DNA of 64,000 nucleotides from Karstenula rhodostoma CBS 690.94 (taxonomy: Eukaryota > Ascomycota > Dothideomycetes > Pleosporales > Didymosphaeriaceae): positions 1,123,769 to 1,187,768 of the forward strand of contig MU001504.1 of NCBI GenBank assembly GCA_010093485.1, written 5' to 3'. Positions 1 through 10,387 of the stretch are shown here, piece by piece; position 1 is the stretch's first letter; each line of letters opens with the position of its first letter. Below the pieces are notes generated by a model. That model saw only the letters and a list, made by a program, of their open reading frames with translations. It was not told where the DNA came from and did no database searches. A program made the position numbers and the translations under genes.

Positions 1-954
1 TAGTCACTGACGGAATATGTGCGAAGCTGTAGGCCGTGCTTGCCTTCAAGGATCGCGCGCTTCTGTTCTTCGGGATCTTTGTAGTGCACCAAACGCTCGA
101 TCTGCTTCTCTTCGGTACTCTTGATGACTCTCTTGACGTAGATACCCTGCAGATGAATTTCTTCAGGTGAAATGACTCCATCCTCAACAATCTCGTCGGC
201 TTCAACGATCGTCAACCTGGCGTTTTTTCCCATCGCTTCGTTAAAGTTATTCTGTGCTTTGCGGAAAGTGCAGTTGCCGAGACGGTCCGCCTTCGCGACC
301 TTGACGAGCGCGTAGTCTCCGAAGATGGCCTCTTCCATCACGTATGCCTTGCCGTTGAATTCGCGTGTCTCTTTTGGCGGTGCCATTTTTGCGATCGTTC
401 CATCTGTATTATACTGGACGGGAAGCTCGCCCGTTTGCACTGCAGAAACCAATTAGCATTCGCGACGCCAATTCTTCGTAGTTCGACGTACCTATTGTTC
501 CGTAGGCAGCGGGCGTGTAGAAAGCCGGTACACCTGCTGCTCCTGCCGCACACTTTTCGGCGATCGTTCCTTGCGGCGTTAACTCCAATGCTAATTGTCC
601 CTTTAAGTACATCTGTTCGAACGTCTTGTTGTCTCCAATGTAACTGGCGATCATCTTCCCGATCTGCTTGGTATCCAACCATTGGCCTAGTCCCACACCA
701 GGCATGCCCGCATTGTTGCTCACAACCGTGAAGTTCTTGAGGTCTGAACGGTCGCGCACCGCGTTAATGAGTGTGTTTGGCACGCCAGAAAACCCGAAAC
801 CACCAACCAGGACAGTCGTATCCGATTTCATGTCCTTAATGGCTTCTTGGGCGGAAGGGTAGATCTTGTTGATCGCAGCGCGGGTAGCAGTGTTGGAGAA
901 AAAGCGAATGGCAGGCGCACTGCGGCGCGCTGCGAAAAGGAACGTTCGTTGCAT
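1..954 (-). CDS. 3-oxoacid (SCOT-type) CoA-transferase, mitochondrial, partial
   Basis: Transfers CoA from succinyl-CoA to a 3-oxoacid (acetoacetate, or 3-oxoadipate in aromatic breakdown). The ATG at 954 opens a strong mitochondrial presequence (MQRTFLFAARRSAPAIRFF), followed by the conserved CoA-transferase family I start (VGGFGFSGVPNTLI). A 52-nt intron at 440-491 (GTACGT...GCTAAT...CAG) joins AYGTI to VQTGELPVQYN. Exon 2 runs off the left edge, so the catalytic glutamate of the C-terminal half is not visible. The upstream region (1149-1204) has two TCCCACAT boxes and one CCCCACAC, related to the motif found upstream of the other cluster genes. The fold is certain. The choice of 3-oxoadipate over acetoacetate is inferred from the neighbouring maleylacetate reductase and thiolase, the set known from the Candida parapsilosis 3-oxoadipate pathway (OSC1/FRD1/OCT1). 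Confidence 0.85.
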
Positions 955-1597
955 CGTGGAAAGTGCCGTTGTGTGTGGATAATGTCTCGACGTAATGCTC
1001 TGCCGCTGTCGCTCGGAGCTCTCCAATACACCTCCAGGGAACGAAGATGTTCTATGAAATGCGATATATAGCTAGAAAGTTATCCGTAAGCTACAGAGAC
1101 CCCGGCTTCAGCTCCACGCGGCTCCGCAATGTTCAATGCACAAGGGAAATGTGGGAATGTGGGATGTAAAGGCTGCGTATGCAGAGTGTTTGCGTTCCCC
1201 ACACGACTTTTGAGAGCTTGCATGTCGGAGCTAAACGCAATCAGGCGTACCGAAGCACATGCCGTGCCGGCGCCGGTGGAGGGTCCGCGGTCGCTAAGGA
1301 CTCCACATTTATGGCGGAAGAGAACTTATCCGCTGTTTTGCCTGCGGAAAAGTATTTTAATCTTTCTTCCAGCCCGCTGAAGGCCCCAGAGCGCTGCGCT
1401 ACGGAAACATTTCCCAGCCTCACGCTCCGGAAAATACAAAGACTGCTAGGGTGACCATCCTATCCGTGGCATCATCTGCTCCAGCGGGTAGAGCACCCTG
1501 ATAGCCGCGCGCAACACCATTGAAACCCTAGTACAGATCGTGCACGATATTTTTCACTGGATACAGAATAAGCCTCAGTCTTATTAACAAATCGTGC
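955..1597. promoter_or_regulatory. 5' region of the CoA-transferase and 3' flank of the Fe-ADH gene
   Basis: No gene is supported here. The interval lies upstream of the CoA-transferase start at 954 and downstream of the Fe-ADH stop. It contains TCCCACAT on the minus strand at 1149-1156 and 1157-1164, and CCCCACAC at 1197-1204. These are one-base variants of the cluster octamer. Confidence 0.45.
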
Positions 1598-2922
1598 TCA
1601 CTTACAATTCGCAAAATCCTTGTGCTCTTTGCTATGCAGTGCACGCGAGGCAATGGCCTCTTCCTCCGCCTCGCCGGTTGGGACGTTATACTGCACGTGG
1701 TTAGCCGCTTCAAGACGGAGAAGCTGGCCTTGCTTACAGCAGTCAGCGTGGTTTTGTGTCCTAAACCTTCAACCAATTCGGCAATAGCATCTGCCACCAC
1801 ATGGGAATCTTTCTCGTCGCTTCCGGTGCTCTGCTTGCCGATGTACGGAATAATCCTCGCAATCTGTTTCGCTTCGTCCGGATTGCTTGCCTTGAAATGT
1901 ACTGTGGGGGCTAGACTGAGACAGCTGGTGATACCATGTGGTATCGAATAGGTTGCGCCGATGGCATGACCGATGCTGTGACTGAGGCCTACGCCGCCCG
2001 TGTACAGGAACGGGAACAACGAAGCGTAACATGCGAGGAAAAGCTTCGTACGGATGTCGGCATCGTTCGGGTTCGCTTTTGATTGTGGCAGATAGGTAAA
2101 CAGATCTTTGATGGCCTCCAGGCACATGCGTTTCGTAGGGATCTCGGATGCAAGTGGGTGGTACATGAGCTCGACAGCGTGGTCTAACGATCGAATCTAG
2201 AGCTCTGTCAGTTTACGAGTCCGGGTGGAACGTTGAGAGGCCTTACTCCAGTACTTGTCCACAAGCTTAACGGCGTGTGCAGAGCGATCTCGCCATCATA
2301 TACCACAGCTTTGGGAACGAGCTCAGGATTGCTCACAGCGATCTTGTGCTTATCTTCAGTTGTAAAGCCGGCATTTTGGGTGGTCTCTGCGACGCTCAAA
2401 GTGGTAGGCACTGCAATGCTCGGTATCCATTTGCCAGTCTCTTGATGGATATTGTACGCAATTGCCTTCGCGGAATCAACTGGTGATCCACCTCCTATTG
2501 ATATCAATACATCGCAACCAGACTTGGCCATCAGGGCGGTCGCTTCGCGGATATCGCCAATGGGGCTACCGTAATCAGCTTGCTAGAATTAGGAATGCTC
2601 AGTTGTACTCACGCATGTTGACCGATTTTGCTGAAAGTGCCGCCATGGACCGATCCCAAACTTTGCTCGATTTCCTTGATGACTGGTGTCTTTTCGTAAA
2701 GAGAGCGACCAGTGATGATGAAAGCTTTGGAGCCACCGAGCTCTGACACCACATCTGCAAGCTGCTTGCTGGTTCCTGATAGATCTTTTTTAAACCATGC
2801 GCAAGTCGATAGCCGCTCAACATACCTGCTCCATAAATGAGGAGTTTGACGGGTGAAGCTCGGTACACTCCCTTCAGCGAGGAGTCGATACTTCCGTTCT
2901 GGTACTTGCTCGGCAGAGTCAT
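1598..2922 (-). CDS. Iron-containing-ADH family protein, maleylacetate reductase-like
   Basis: Probable NAD(P)H-dependent reduction of maleylacetate to 3-oxoadipate. Five exons close in frame to 376 residues: 2826-2922, 2613-2775, 2247-2565, 1738-2196 and 1598-1690. The family nucleotide motif is ISIGGGSPVDSAKA. The metal-site region reads TGIRSLDHAVE, then GLSHSIGHAIG and IPHG. In Fe-dependent ADHs the position four residues before the first His is the metal-binding Asp. Here it is Arg, as maleylacetate reductases also lack that Asp (usually Asn). The 3' end is the weakest part: reading straight through gives a stop at 1598-1600 after HKDFANCK, but a GTAAGT directly there could splice to a further small exon. 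The gene is divergent from the thiolase and shares with it an upstream region carrying a CCCCACAT box at 3044. Other Fe-ADH substrates remain possible. Confidence 0.75.
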
Positions 2923-3181
2923 CTTGTAAACTTTCTTGGCGTGGTTTCAAAGGATCGTTCAGGAGAAGCGGCCTCTTTTCCGCCTTTGCTTCACGAAGAA
3001 CCTCGTTGTTGTGATTCGTCATCGAGGGGTAGCTCCAGTCCCGCCCCACATCCTTGCTGCCCCGCCACGTCTGCTGCATTGCGGCTGCGGAGCGGCAATT
3101 CCACCATTACTCGGCGTACAGCCTCCAAGTTATTGATATTCGATATGTCTGAGAATCGGCAACACAAGTTAGAACGCGATT
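2923..3181. promoter_or_regulatory. Bidirectional promoter with CCCCACAT box
   Basis: The 259 bp separate the divergent starts of the Fe-ADH (2922, minus) and thiolase (3182, plus) genes. CCCCACAT at 3044-3051 lies 121 bp from one start and 130 bp from the other, so one site could serve both genes. Confidence 0.55.
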
Positions 3182-4505
3182 ATGGCGGCTTTCAACAGAA
3201 TCACGCGCAACGTGTTGCATAAGAGCCCCAATGATGTCGTTTTGCTCTCTGCCGTACGATCGCCAATAAATCGCAGCTTCAAAGGTGGCTACAAAGATGC
3301 GCATCCGGAGGACATATTGATGCCTGTAAGGTGCAGTGGAAATACTTCCGAATCAGCTGATTGACATGCTATAGGTCATGAAGGCCGCTGTCCAAAGAGC
3401 GCGAATTGAGCCCAAAGACGTCAATGATGCATTGATCGGCAACGTACTCGCCGAGCTCGGCTTTGCAAAGACTGGTCGGATGGCGCTGAATCATGCTGGA
3501 TTTCCAAATTCGACTACCTTTCACACGGTCAATCGCCAGTGTTCGAGTAGTCTGCAAGCCATCACCCACATATCACATGCGATTATGGTGGGTCAAATCG
3601 ATGTGGGACTCGCTGGGGGTGTCGAGAGCATGTCAAGAAATTACGGCTCACGAGGCGTCCCAACTGATGTCTCGCCAACTTTGCTGGGATCAACTGTCAA
3701 AGATGCGCGGGACTGCCTGATGCCTATGGGTATCACTTCGGAGAATGTCGCGGAAAGATACAACGTTGACCGGAAGTCGCAAGACGAATATGCTGTACGA
3801 AGCCACAGCAGGGCAAGCCATGCGCAGAAGGAAGGCCGATTTGAGTGGGAAACCGTGCCTGTTACGGTGCAACGCATGGACGAGACCACAGGCCAGCTAA
3901 CAGGATTCGAAGTCTCCAAAGATGATGGTATACGGCACGGCTTGACATTCGAGAAGGTATCAACGTTGAAGCCTGTTTTTGGCGAGAATGGCAAAAGCAC
4001 CGCTGGAAATTCGTAAGTGCACTTTGTTACAAGCACCAAGCCGCATGGCTGACATCGTAGATCTCAAATCTCTGACGGTGCCTCTTCAACGATCCTTGCT
4101 CGTCGATCCTGGGCAGAAGAGCGCGGGTTGACGCCATTAGGGCGTTTTGTTGGGACCCAAGTCAGTGGATGTGCGCCGGATGAGATGGGTGTCGGTCCCA
4201 TATATGCAATCCCGGCATTGCTCAAGTACACGGGGACTGGGCTGAAAGACGTCGATATCTTTGAATTGAACGAGGCTTTCGCCAGCCAGATGTTAGCATG
4301 CATCCGCGCGCTCGGTTTGGATGAGGAAAAGGTGAATCCAAATGGCGGCGCGATTGCTCTGGGACACCCCACTGGAGCAACGGGTGCACGTCAGACTGCA
4401 ACTTTGTTTGGAGAGCTGCGTAGGCAAGACAAGGAGGTAGGTATCGTTTCCATGTGTGCAAGTACTGGCCACGGCGTCGCGTCGCTCTTTGTGCGGGAGT
4501 CATAG
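3182..4505 (+). CDS. Thiolase (acetyl-CoA acyltransferase / candidate 3-oxoadipyl-CoA thiolase)
   Basis: Cleaves a 3-oxoacyl-CoA with CoA to acetyl-CoA and a shortened acyl-CoA. For 3-oxoadipyl-CoA the product would be succinyl-CoA. Three exons (3182-3325, 3375-4012, 4061-4505) give 408 residues, the usual thiolase length. The nucleophilic Cys is in NRQCSSSLQA, the catalytic His in GHPTGATGAR, and the second Cys in MCASTGHG, where the usual glycine-rich run is altered. NEAFA and AGGVESMS are also present. The N-terminus RITRNVLHK fits the peroxisomal PTS2 pattern R-I-x5-H except for the last residue, and could equally be a short mitochondrial leader. Substrate is inferred from context. A housekeeping beta-oxidation thiolase is the alternative. 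Confidence 0.85.
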
Positions 4506-4844
4506 CATGTGGAATTGGCGAGTTGTGACTGATTCCTTACGCTTAGCGTACTCGCTGCATATTGCAGAGCGACTTTAGCTATGTACAGGAATGAGCATCG
4601 TGTTGAGCATTGTGGACGGGTTGCTCCACATCGCGAAAGTAACGCGACCCCACGTAGCTGCACGTGAGCACTAGCCGCAATGGGTATAGAGCGTTACAGA
4701 ACGTCTCTCCCCACACTCCGCCCCATCTACCGGCGGCCATGGACCCGTGGCTTGTTACAGTCAATTTGCATCTTTTGCTAGCGTTCTCGCTCTTGCTTGC
4801 TGTTTCTTTACTGCCTCATTCTTTCGGCAACTGCTCGTAGCATC
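4506..4844. promoter_or_regulatory. Spacer and promoter of the cycloisomerase-like gene
   Basis: A 339-bp gap with no supported gene. CCCCACAC at 4709-4716, a one-base variant of the cluster octamer, lies 128 bp before the ATG at 4845. A second C-rich site (gaccccacgtag) is near 4647. Confidence 0.4.
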
Positions 4845-6269
4845 ATGTTTCTCATCCGTCGCGCACCCTTGAGGGTCATTCCCAAAATCGCTGCGCTTCA
4901 GCAGCGACGAGCGCTTGGTAGTGTCAGTGCCATTGACTCGGCCATCTTTAGGACACTGTTCGGCACCGAAGAGATCCGTCAAGTCTTTGACGACAAAGCC
5001 TACTTGAACCGCTGTGTTGACGCTGAGACGGCGCTGGCGCGAGCGCAATCGCGATGCAACGTTATTCCATCTCACATTGGTGAAGTTGTGACATCCAAAT
5101 CCCAAGGTGCGGAGCTCGATTTCGACAGACTGCGACGAGAGACCGAGATTGTTGGCTATCCCATCCTCCCACTGGTACGGCAACTTTCAGCACTATGCGG
5201 GGAAGAGGCTGGTCGCTACGTTCATTGGGGTGCAACAACCCAAGACATCATGGATCTCGCGACCATTCTCCAGATGAAGCAAGGACTTGAAATCATTGAA
5301 AAGACTCTGAGATCTGTTATCAAAAACCTGGAAATCCTGTCGAAGAAGCACCGAGACACCCCAATGGCTGGTCGCACCCACTTGCAACATGCATTGCCCA
5401 TCACCTTTGGGCACAAGACCGCGATCTGGCTCTCTGGGTTTCAGAGACACCTTGAGCGTTTAGAACAACTCAAACCTCGCGCACTCATGGTCCAATTCGG
5501 CGGCGCCGCAGGCTCGTTGGCGTCGCTGGGCTCTGGCGACGATGGCATTCGGGTCCGAAAGGAGATGGCTCGGGATCTAGGCCTGACAGACCCTCCCATC
5601 ACCTGGCACGTCGCGCGTGATGGTGTCGCTGAAATCACAAACTATCTCGCCCTTGTTGGGGGCAGCCTGGGCAAGCTTGCGCTTGATATAATCATCATGT
5701 CGTCGAATGAGTTATCGGAGGTGTCTGAACCTTTCGTTCCTCACCGCGGAGCCTCATCCACTATGCCACAGAAGCGGAATCCCATCTCCAGCGAAGTCAT
5801 ATTGGCTGCTTCTAAAGTACTACGTTCAAATGCTGGCTTGGTTCTTGATGGGATGGTCTCCGATTTCGAACGTGCTTCTGGGCCCTGGCATCTCGAGTGG
5901 GTGGCTGTACCTGAGTCCTTTGTCCTTGCTGCGGGTGCCCTCCACCAGGCGGATTTTGCGTTGTCTGGCTTGGTCGTGAATTCGAAAGCGATGCTCGATA
6001 ACCTTTACTCCACTCGGGGGCTCATTGTGGCGGAGGCGGTCATGATGGGGCTTGCTCCGCATGTGGGTCGCCAGAAGGCTCACGATATCGTGTATGAAGC
6101 TTGCCGAGAAAGTATCGAGAACGACACCAGCCTCCTGGAAGCTCTTCAAACGCGAGACGAAGTCACTGGAAAGATATCTCACGGGGATCTGAGCTCACTG
6201 TGCGACGCCAAGAATTACCTCGGTTCCTGTGGCTTAATGGTCGACGAAGTTCTCGCTAGGTCTTTGTAG
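4845..6269 (+). CDS. Fumarase/aspartase-superfamily lyase, 3-carboxymuconate cycloisomerase (PcaB)-like
   Basis: Single exon, 474 residues. The superfamily signature is SSTMPQKRNP near residue 300, with HWGATTQDIMD and GRTHLQHALPITFG upstream. All are typical of the adenylosuccinate lyase / bacterial 3-carboxy-cis,cis-muconate cycloisomerase branch. I chose the ATG at 4845. The open frame extends back to 4797, but only from a TTG. The start gives MFLIRRAPLRVIPKIAALQ followed by QQRRA, a basic leader suggesting mitochondrial import. Known fungal carboxymuconate cycloisomerases are beta-propeller proteins, so an enzyme of this fold in an aromatic cluster is unusual. The position between thiolase and ring-cleavage dioxygenase supports a catabolic role. 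Exact substrate is unknown, and an argininosuccinate- or adenylosuccinate-lyase-like activity is not excluded. Confidence 0.8.
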   Translation: MFLIRRAPLRVIPKIAALQQRRALGSVSAIDSAIFRTLFGTEEIRQVFDDKAYLNRCVDAETALARAQSRCNVIPSHIGEVVTSKSQGAELDFDRLRRETEIVGYPILPLVRQLSALCGEEAGRYVHWGATTQDIMDLATILQMKQGLEIIEKTLRSVIKNLEILSKKHRDTPMAGRTHLQHALPITFGHKTAIWLSGFQRHLERLEQLKPRALMVQFGGAAGSLASLGSGDDGIRVRKEMARDLGLTDPPITWHVARDGVAEITNYLALVGGSLGKLALDIIIMSSNELSEVSEPFVPHRGASSTMPQKRNPISSEVILAASKVLRSNAGLVLDGMVSDFERASGPWHLEWVAVPESFVLAAGALHQADFALSGLVVNSKAMLDNLYSTRGLIVAEAVMMGLAPHVGRQKAHDIVYEACRESIENDTSLLEALQTRDEVTGKISHGDLSSLCDAKNYLGSCGLMVDEVLARSL

Positions 6270-6669
6270 TCAGCTTTGCTGTTGTGTACGGAGGTACATT
6301 CAGGATGAATATGTTCAAAATCGAGACGCTAGGAAATATGTCATTTCCTACATAGCTTTCAGAACGCGTGGCGTCCACATTAGCATTTCCAGGTTAGATA
6401 AATTCGCATTCATCAATGACCCTTTAATATCCCGGGTTCAACCCAGCCATGCTCGCAAACACTATCGGTCCTCGGACACGGTTTGTCTCATTGAACGAGT
6501 CAATGCGTACCAACCCCGCCGTTCCTTGGAGAGCCAGGTCGCCCCACATCACGCGGAACCCACGCCGGTCAGCAACGGCAGATCTAGTGCTACGCCCCTG
6601 ATAGCTGGTTCAATATAAGTCGACTTACTCTGATCAGAAGAGTACATTCACAAACATTATCTCTACAAC
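6270..6669. promoter_or_regulatory. Promoter of the ring-cleavage dioxygenase gene
   Basis: A 400-bp gap with no supported gene. CCCCACAT at 6542-6549 lies 120 bp before the ATG at 6670. Confidence 0.5.
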
Positions 6670-8457
6670 ATGCCTGAATTCAAGGAACGCCAACTGGTTA
6701 CGGATCCTCAGAAAGCCTTTCATTTTACCGATCTCCAAAGGCTAAAGCCCACACGCGAGAATGACCCCTACGAATACCAAGCAGGATGGGGTAACCGTCA
6801 TCAGTCGGAGCTCATCCCAGGAACTCTACCTGTAGCACAGAACAACCCACAAGAGACTCGTTTTGGTCTATATACTGAAGGCATCACCTATTCTGCATTT
6901 ACCGCACCGCGACATTCAAACTTTAGCACGTATATGTACCGCTGCAGGCCAGCGGCCGCTCACAGTAGGTCTTTTCAACCCCAAAACCGGCTCTCCGACT
7001 AAACACACGCAGAGGGTTACGTGCCTATCGAGACGAAGTCAAACATCCAGAACTGCTTCCTTTCAATCAACCCAAAGGTTGAGACCTTACCAGAGCAAGC
7101 TGAATGGCATCCATTCCCCCTCCCAAAGGACGAAGACAAGATCGATTTTGTAGATGGTCTCCACACGCTGGCGGGTAGCGGCGACCCAAACATCAAGGAA
7201 GGTATCGCCCTCTATGTCTATATGGTCAACTCTAGCATGGAACGACGAGCATTCTGCAACACTGATGGAGATTTTCTCATATGTGCCCAGCTCGGCAGTC
7301 TCGATATCGTTACGGAAATGGGAAAGATCTATTTACAACCAGGAGAGATCTGCGTTATACAACGAGGCATTAGATTCTGTCTGAATCTGGCCCCGGATTC
7401 CAAGGTTGCACGAGGCTACATTACCGAAGTGTGGGGTTCCACATGGGTGCTCCCTGACCTTGGTCCTCTAGGTGGACATGGAATGGCGAATCCGCGCGAC
7501 TTCCTCTACCCTGTCGCTGCCATCGACGACGAGCTCCACGTGGATTGGCAGATCGTGAATAAGACCAACGGCCAACTCACTGCCATCCAACAGGACCACA
7601 GCCCCTTCGATCTCGTCGCTTGGCATGGCAACGTCGTCCCTTACAAGTACGACCTCACCAAGTTCTCTTCGCAAAACAGCACCTCGATCGATCACACGGA
7701 CCCATCAATCTTCTGCGTGCTTACTGCTCCATCACGCGATCCGGTAACCCCACTGGCCGACTTCCTGTGGTTCGGACCTCGGTGGGATGTGGCAACGAAC
7801 ACTTTCAGGTTGCCATACTTCCATCGTAACTCCGCTTCGGAGTTCCTGGCCTGCCTATACGGCCAGGGCCTTGGTAGGAGTGATGAATTCCTCCCGGGTG
7901 GCGGTAGCTTCGAAGGATGTCACACTCCTCATGGTGGCTTCCATGAGGGTTACCAGCATGGCATGAGAATTCACGAGAGTGTTCCCGAGAAGATTCTCAC
8001 AGGTATAGACATTCCCCATCAATCACACATACGTTGGCTTATGAACAATAGATCAATTGACCATCATGGTCGAGTCAAGTCGTCTATTTCTCTGGACTGA
8101 ATATGCCCGCAAGGGCTGCGGTACGATTAGTACTGCAGGTACTGACTACAAAGTTTGGGATGCGCTACCCGTAAGAACCTCGACAAAAATATATTGAACC
8201 ATGTCTAATGCCATTAGGACCGATTCTCGGCCAACTCCAAGGCCAAAGAGTTACTCGCCCGCCTCAAAGAAGACAAGATTGCGGAGAAGAAGCGATTGGC
8301 ACCTTACTATATTGGCGGTTTCGCACACGGTGCCAACGCGAGTGATACTGAGGGGGTCCACTCAAAAGAGCTCAAGCCGTATCTCAACGGAGTGAATGGA
8401 GTCAGACACGACTCGTTGAACGGGCAGGCTCCGCTTCCAGCTGTGAACATTGCCTAG
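6670..8457 (+). CDS. Homogentisate 1,2-dioxygenase family protein
   Basis: Non-haem iron ring-cleavage dioxygenase; the family opens homogentisate to maleylacetoacetate. Four exons (6670-6964, 7013-8002, 8052-8170, 8218-8457) give 547 residues. YEYQAGWGNRHQSE, GDFLICAQ, ICVIQRGIRFCL and DLVAWHGNVVPYKYD are family hallmarks. The iron ligands match the human enzyme: His and Glu in YFHRNSASEF and His in TPHG. The protein is about 100 residues longer than usual (near 445). The extra part is mostly a charged C-terminal tail after ALPDRFS, and the C-terminal core is diverged. No maleylacetoacetate isomerase or fumarylacetoacetase is visible in the window, so this may be a paralogue acting on a related hydroquinone acid rather than the housekeeping tyrosine-pathway enzyme. 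Confidence 0.88.
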
Positions 8458-8654
8458 TTTGCTTCCGGGGGAATGGGTTGAATCAAGCGCTTATCGCATC
8501 TACATTGGCATTGCAAGTTCGGAATACATGTACTATCTCCTTCGACAAGCAACATGTTCTATGACCTTTGACAAGCAACACAATTAATTTTGGGCCTGGG
8601 TAGATGCATCGCAACAATGTGTCTGTGCCTGTCTGTTTCGGGATGGTTTAGCGA

Positions 8655-8675
8655 CCCCACATCCTGCATGTGGGG
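8655..8675. promoter_or_regulatory. Perfect palindromic CCCCACAT operator candidate
   Basis: CCCCACAT, five bases (CCTGC), then ATGTGGGG: an exact 8-bp inverted repeat. It lies 79 bp before the ATG of the class III CoA-transferase. It is the most symmetrical instance of the octamer that recurs upstream of the cluster genes, and looks like a dimer binding site. Confidence 0.55.
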
Positions 8676-8754
8676 CCAAGATTCTCTCACTGGTCTCTTT
8701 TGATATACATAATGCCAGAGACTGCAATACCAATGGCGTAAAAATCGATCGGAA

Positions 8755-10387
8755 ATGTTCTCAAAGTCATGTGTGAGGCTTGTTGCCCGGAGCGAACGGG
8801 GCTGGTCCCTAGCGCGCGGATTTCCCGTGACAAAATGTGGGATACGGAAGCGTGGAAACGCGACAGCAAGCACAGTCGACAAAAAGACAATCGAGAAGTT
8901 ACCATTGGCTGGCATCAGAGTACTTGATATGACCAGGGTCCTTGCAGGAGTAGGTCGTATCTGATCAGGATGTATTGTAAGACATAGAATAGTGACACCG
9001 TCCAGCCTTATTGCACACAAATACTTGCAGACCTTGGGTATGTTCTTGATATCGTTGGAGTTGAGAGGTACTGATACATTTCTAGAGCAGAAGTCATCAA
9101 GATTGAGCATCCAACACGAGGAGACGACACACGTTCGTGGGGCCCGCCCGATGCGCCTTACACGGATGGCGTTGAGCGTCAGTTTCCAGGAGAAAGCGCG
9201 TATTATCTCTCCGTAATAGCACTCACCTTATTTTCCATTTTAAATTTGTGTTCCTAACAATCCAACAGGTGAACCGCAACAAGAAGTCCCTCGGTCTCTC
9301 TTTCAACAATCCCTCTGGAATTTCCATTCTGCATTCGCTCGTCCAGAAGTGCGACATCCTAGTCGAGAACTACCTCCCAGGCTCGCTTGCCAAATACAAA
9401 CTGGATTATGCTACGCTTTCAGAACTGAACCCCTCTTTGATATATGCCTCCGTCACCGGCTATGGGCAGACCGGGCCATACAGCAATCGGGCAGGATACG
9501 ACGTTATGGTCGAGGCCGAGATGGGACTTATGCACATTACTGGGGAACGAGATGGTCCACCAGTGAAGGTCGGCGTAGCGGTCACGGATATATCAACAGG
9601 AATGTATACCGCAATCGGAGTGCTGGCAGCGCTGTACGCGAGGCGAGAGACAGGTCTTGGACAGTGGATTGATGCGAGTCTTAGCGACTGTCAGGTCGCG
9701 GGGCTGGCGAACATCGCGAGTAGTGCGCTGATCAGCGGGAAGAAGGATAGTGGTAGATGGGGGACAGCTCATGGTAGGTCTAATTATCGTCAAGCAATCG
9801 GATTGATCACCACTGACATTGTGAACAGCATCAGTAGTACCGTATCGCGCGTACCAGACCAAAGACACGAATGTTGCGGTGGGTGGCTGTAACGACAAAC
9901 TCTACGGTATCTTATGCGACAGGATTGGCAAGCCGGAGTGGAAGACAGATGCGCGCTTCGTCACCAATGCGTTGCGGGTAAAAAACAGGGACACGCTTGA
10001 CCGAATCATCGAAGACGAACTCAAGACCAAGACGACGAAGGAATGGCTAGAGATATTTGACGGCAGCGGCATGCCGTACGCCGCTGTGAACGACATTCAG
10101 GGCACTATCAACCACGAGCACGGTATGTTGCAAGCCACTTCTCAAAATTACTCGTGTCACTAATCATTCTTTTAGTCCTTGCCCGGAACATGATTGAAGA
10201 GATAGATCATCCGAGCTGCGGTCCGATTAAACTCGTCAACCACCCTGTGAAGTACTCCAGAGCGGAGCCGAAGATCAGGACACCGCCTCCAATGCTGGGC
10301 GAGCACACAACTGAAGTGCTAAGCGAGCTTCTTGATTACAACGAAGACGATATACAGGATCTCAAGAGCCAGAAGACGATTGCATAG
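8755..10387 (+). CDS. Class III (CaiB/BaiF) CoA-transferase, SUGCT-like, mitochondrial
   Basis: Moves CoA between succinyl-CoA (or another donor) and a dicarboxylate. Relatives include succinate/glutarate-hydroxymethylglutarate CoA-transferase and formyl-CoA transferase. Six exons close exactly to 454 residues: 8755-8949, 9006-9037, 9086-9212, 9269-9773, 9829-10122 and 10176-10387. Motifs in order are PLAGIRVLDMTRVLAG, PYCTQILADLGAEVIKIE, VNRNKKSLGL, SVTGYGQTGPYS, the family YDVMVEA region, and MLGEHTTEVL near the end. The leader before TASTVDKK (MFSKSCVRLVARSERGW and onward) is Arg/Ser-rich without acids and fits mitochondrial import. Exon 2 is only 32 nt. The substrate is unknown; with the 3-oxoacid CoA-transferase at the left edge, the cluster would have two chemically distinct CoA-transferases. 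Confidence 0.88.

Noticed and set aside
4797..4844. N-terminal extension of the cycloisomerase-like frame
   Set aside because: Begins with TTG; the first ATG at 4845 gives a better leader.
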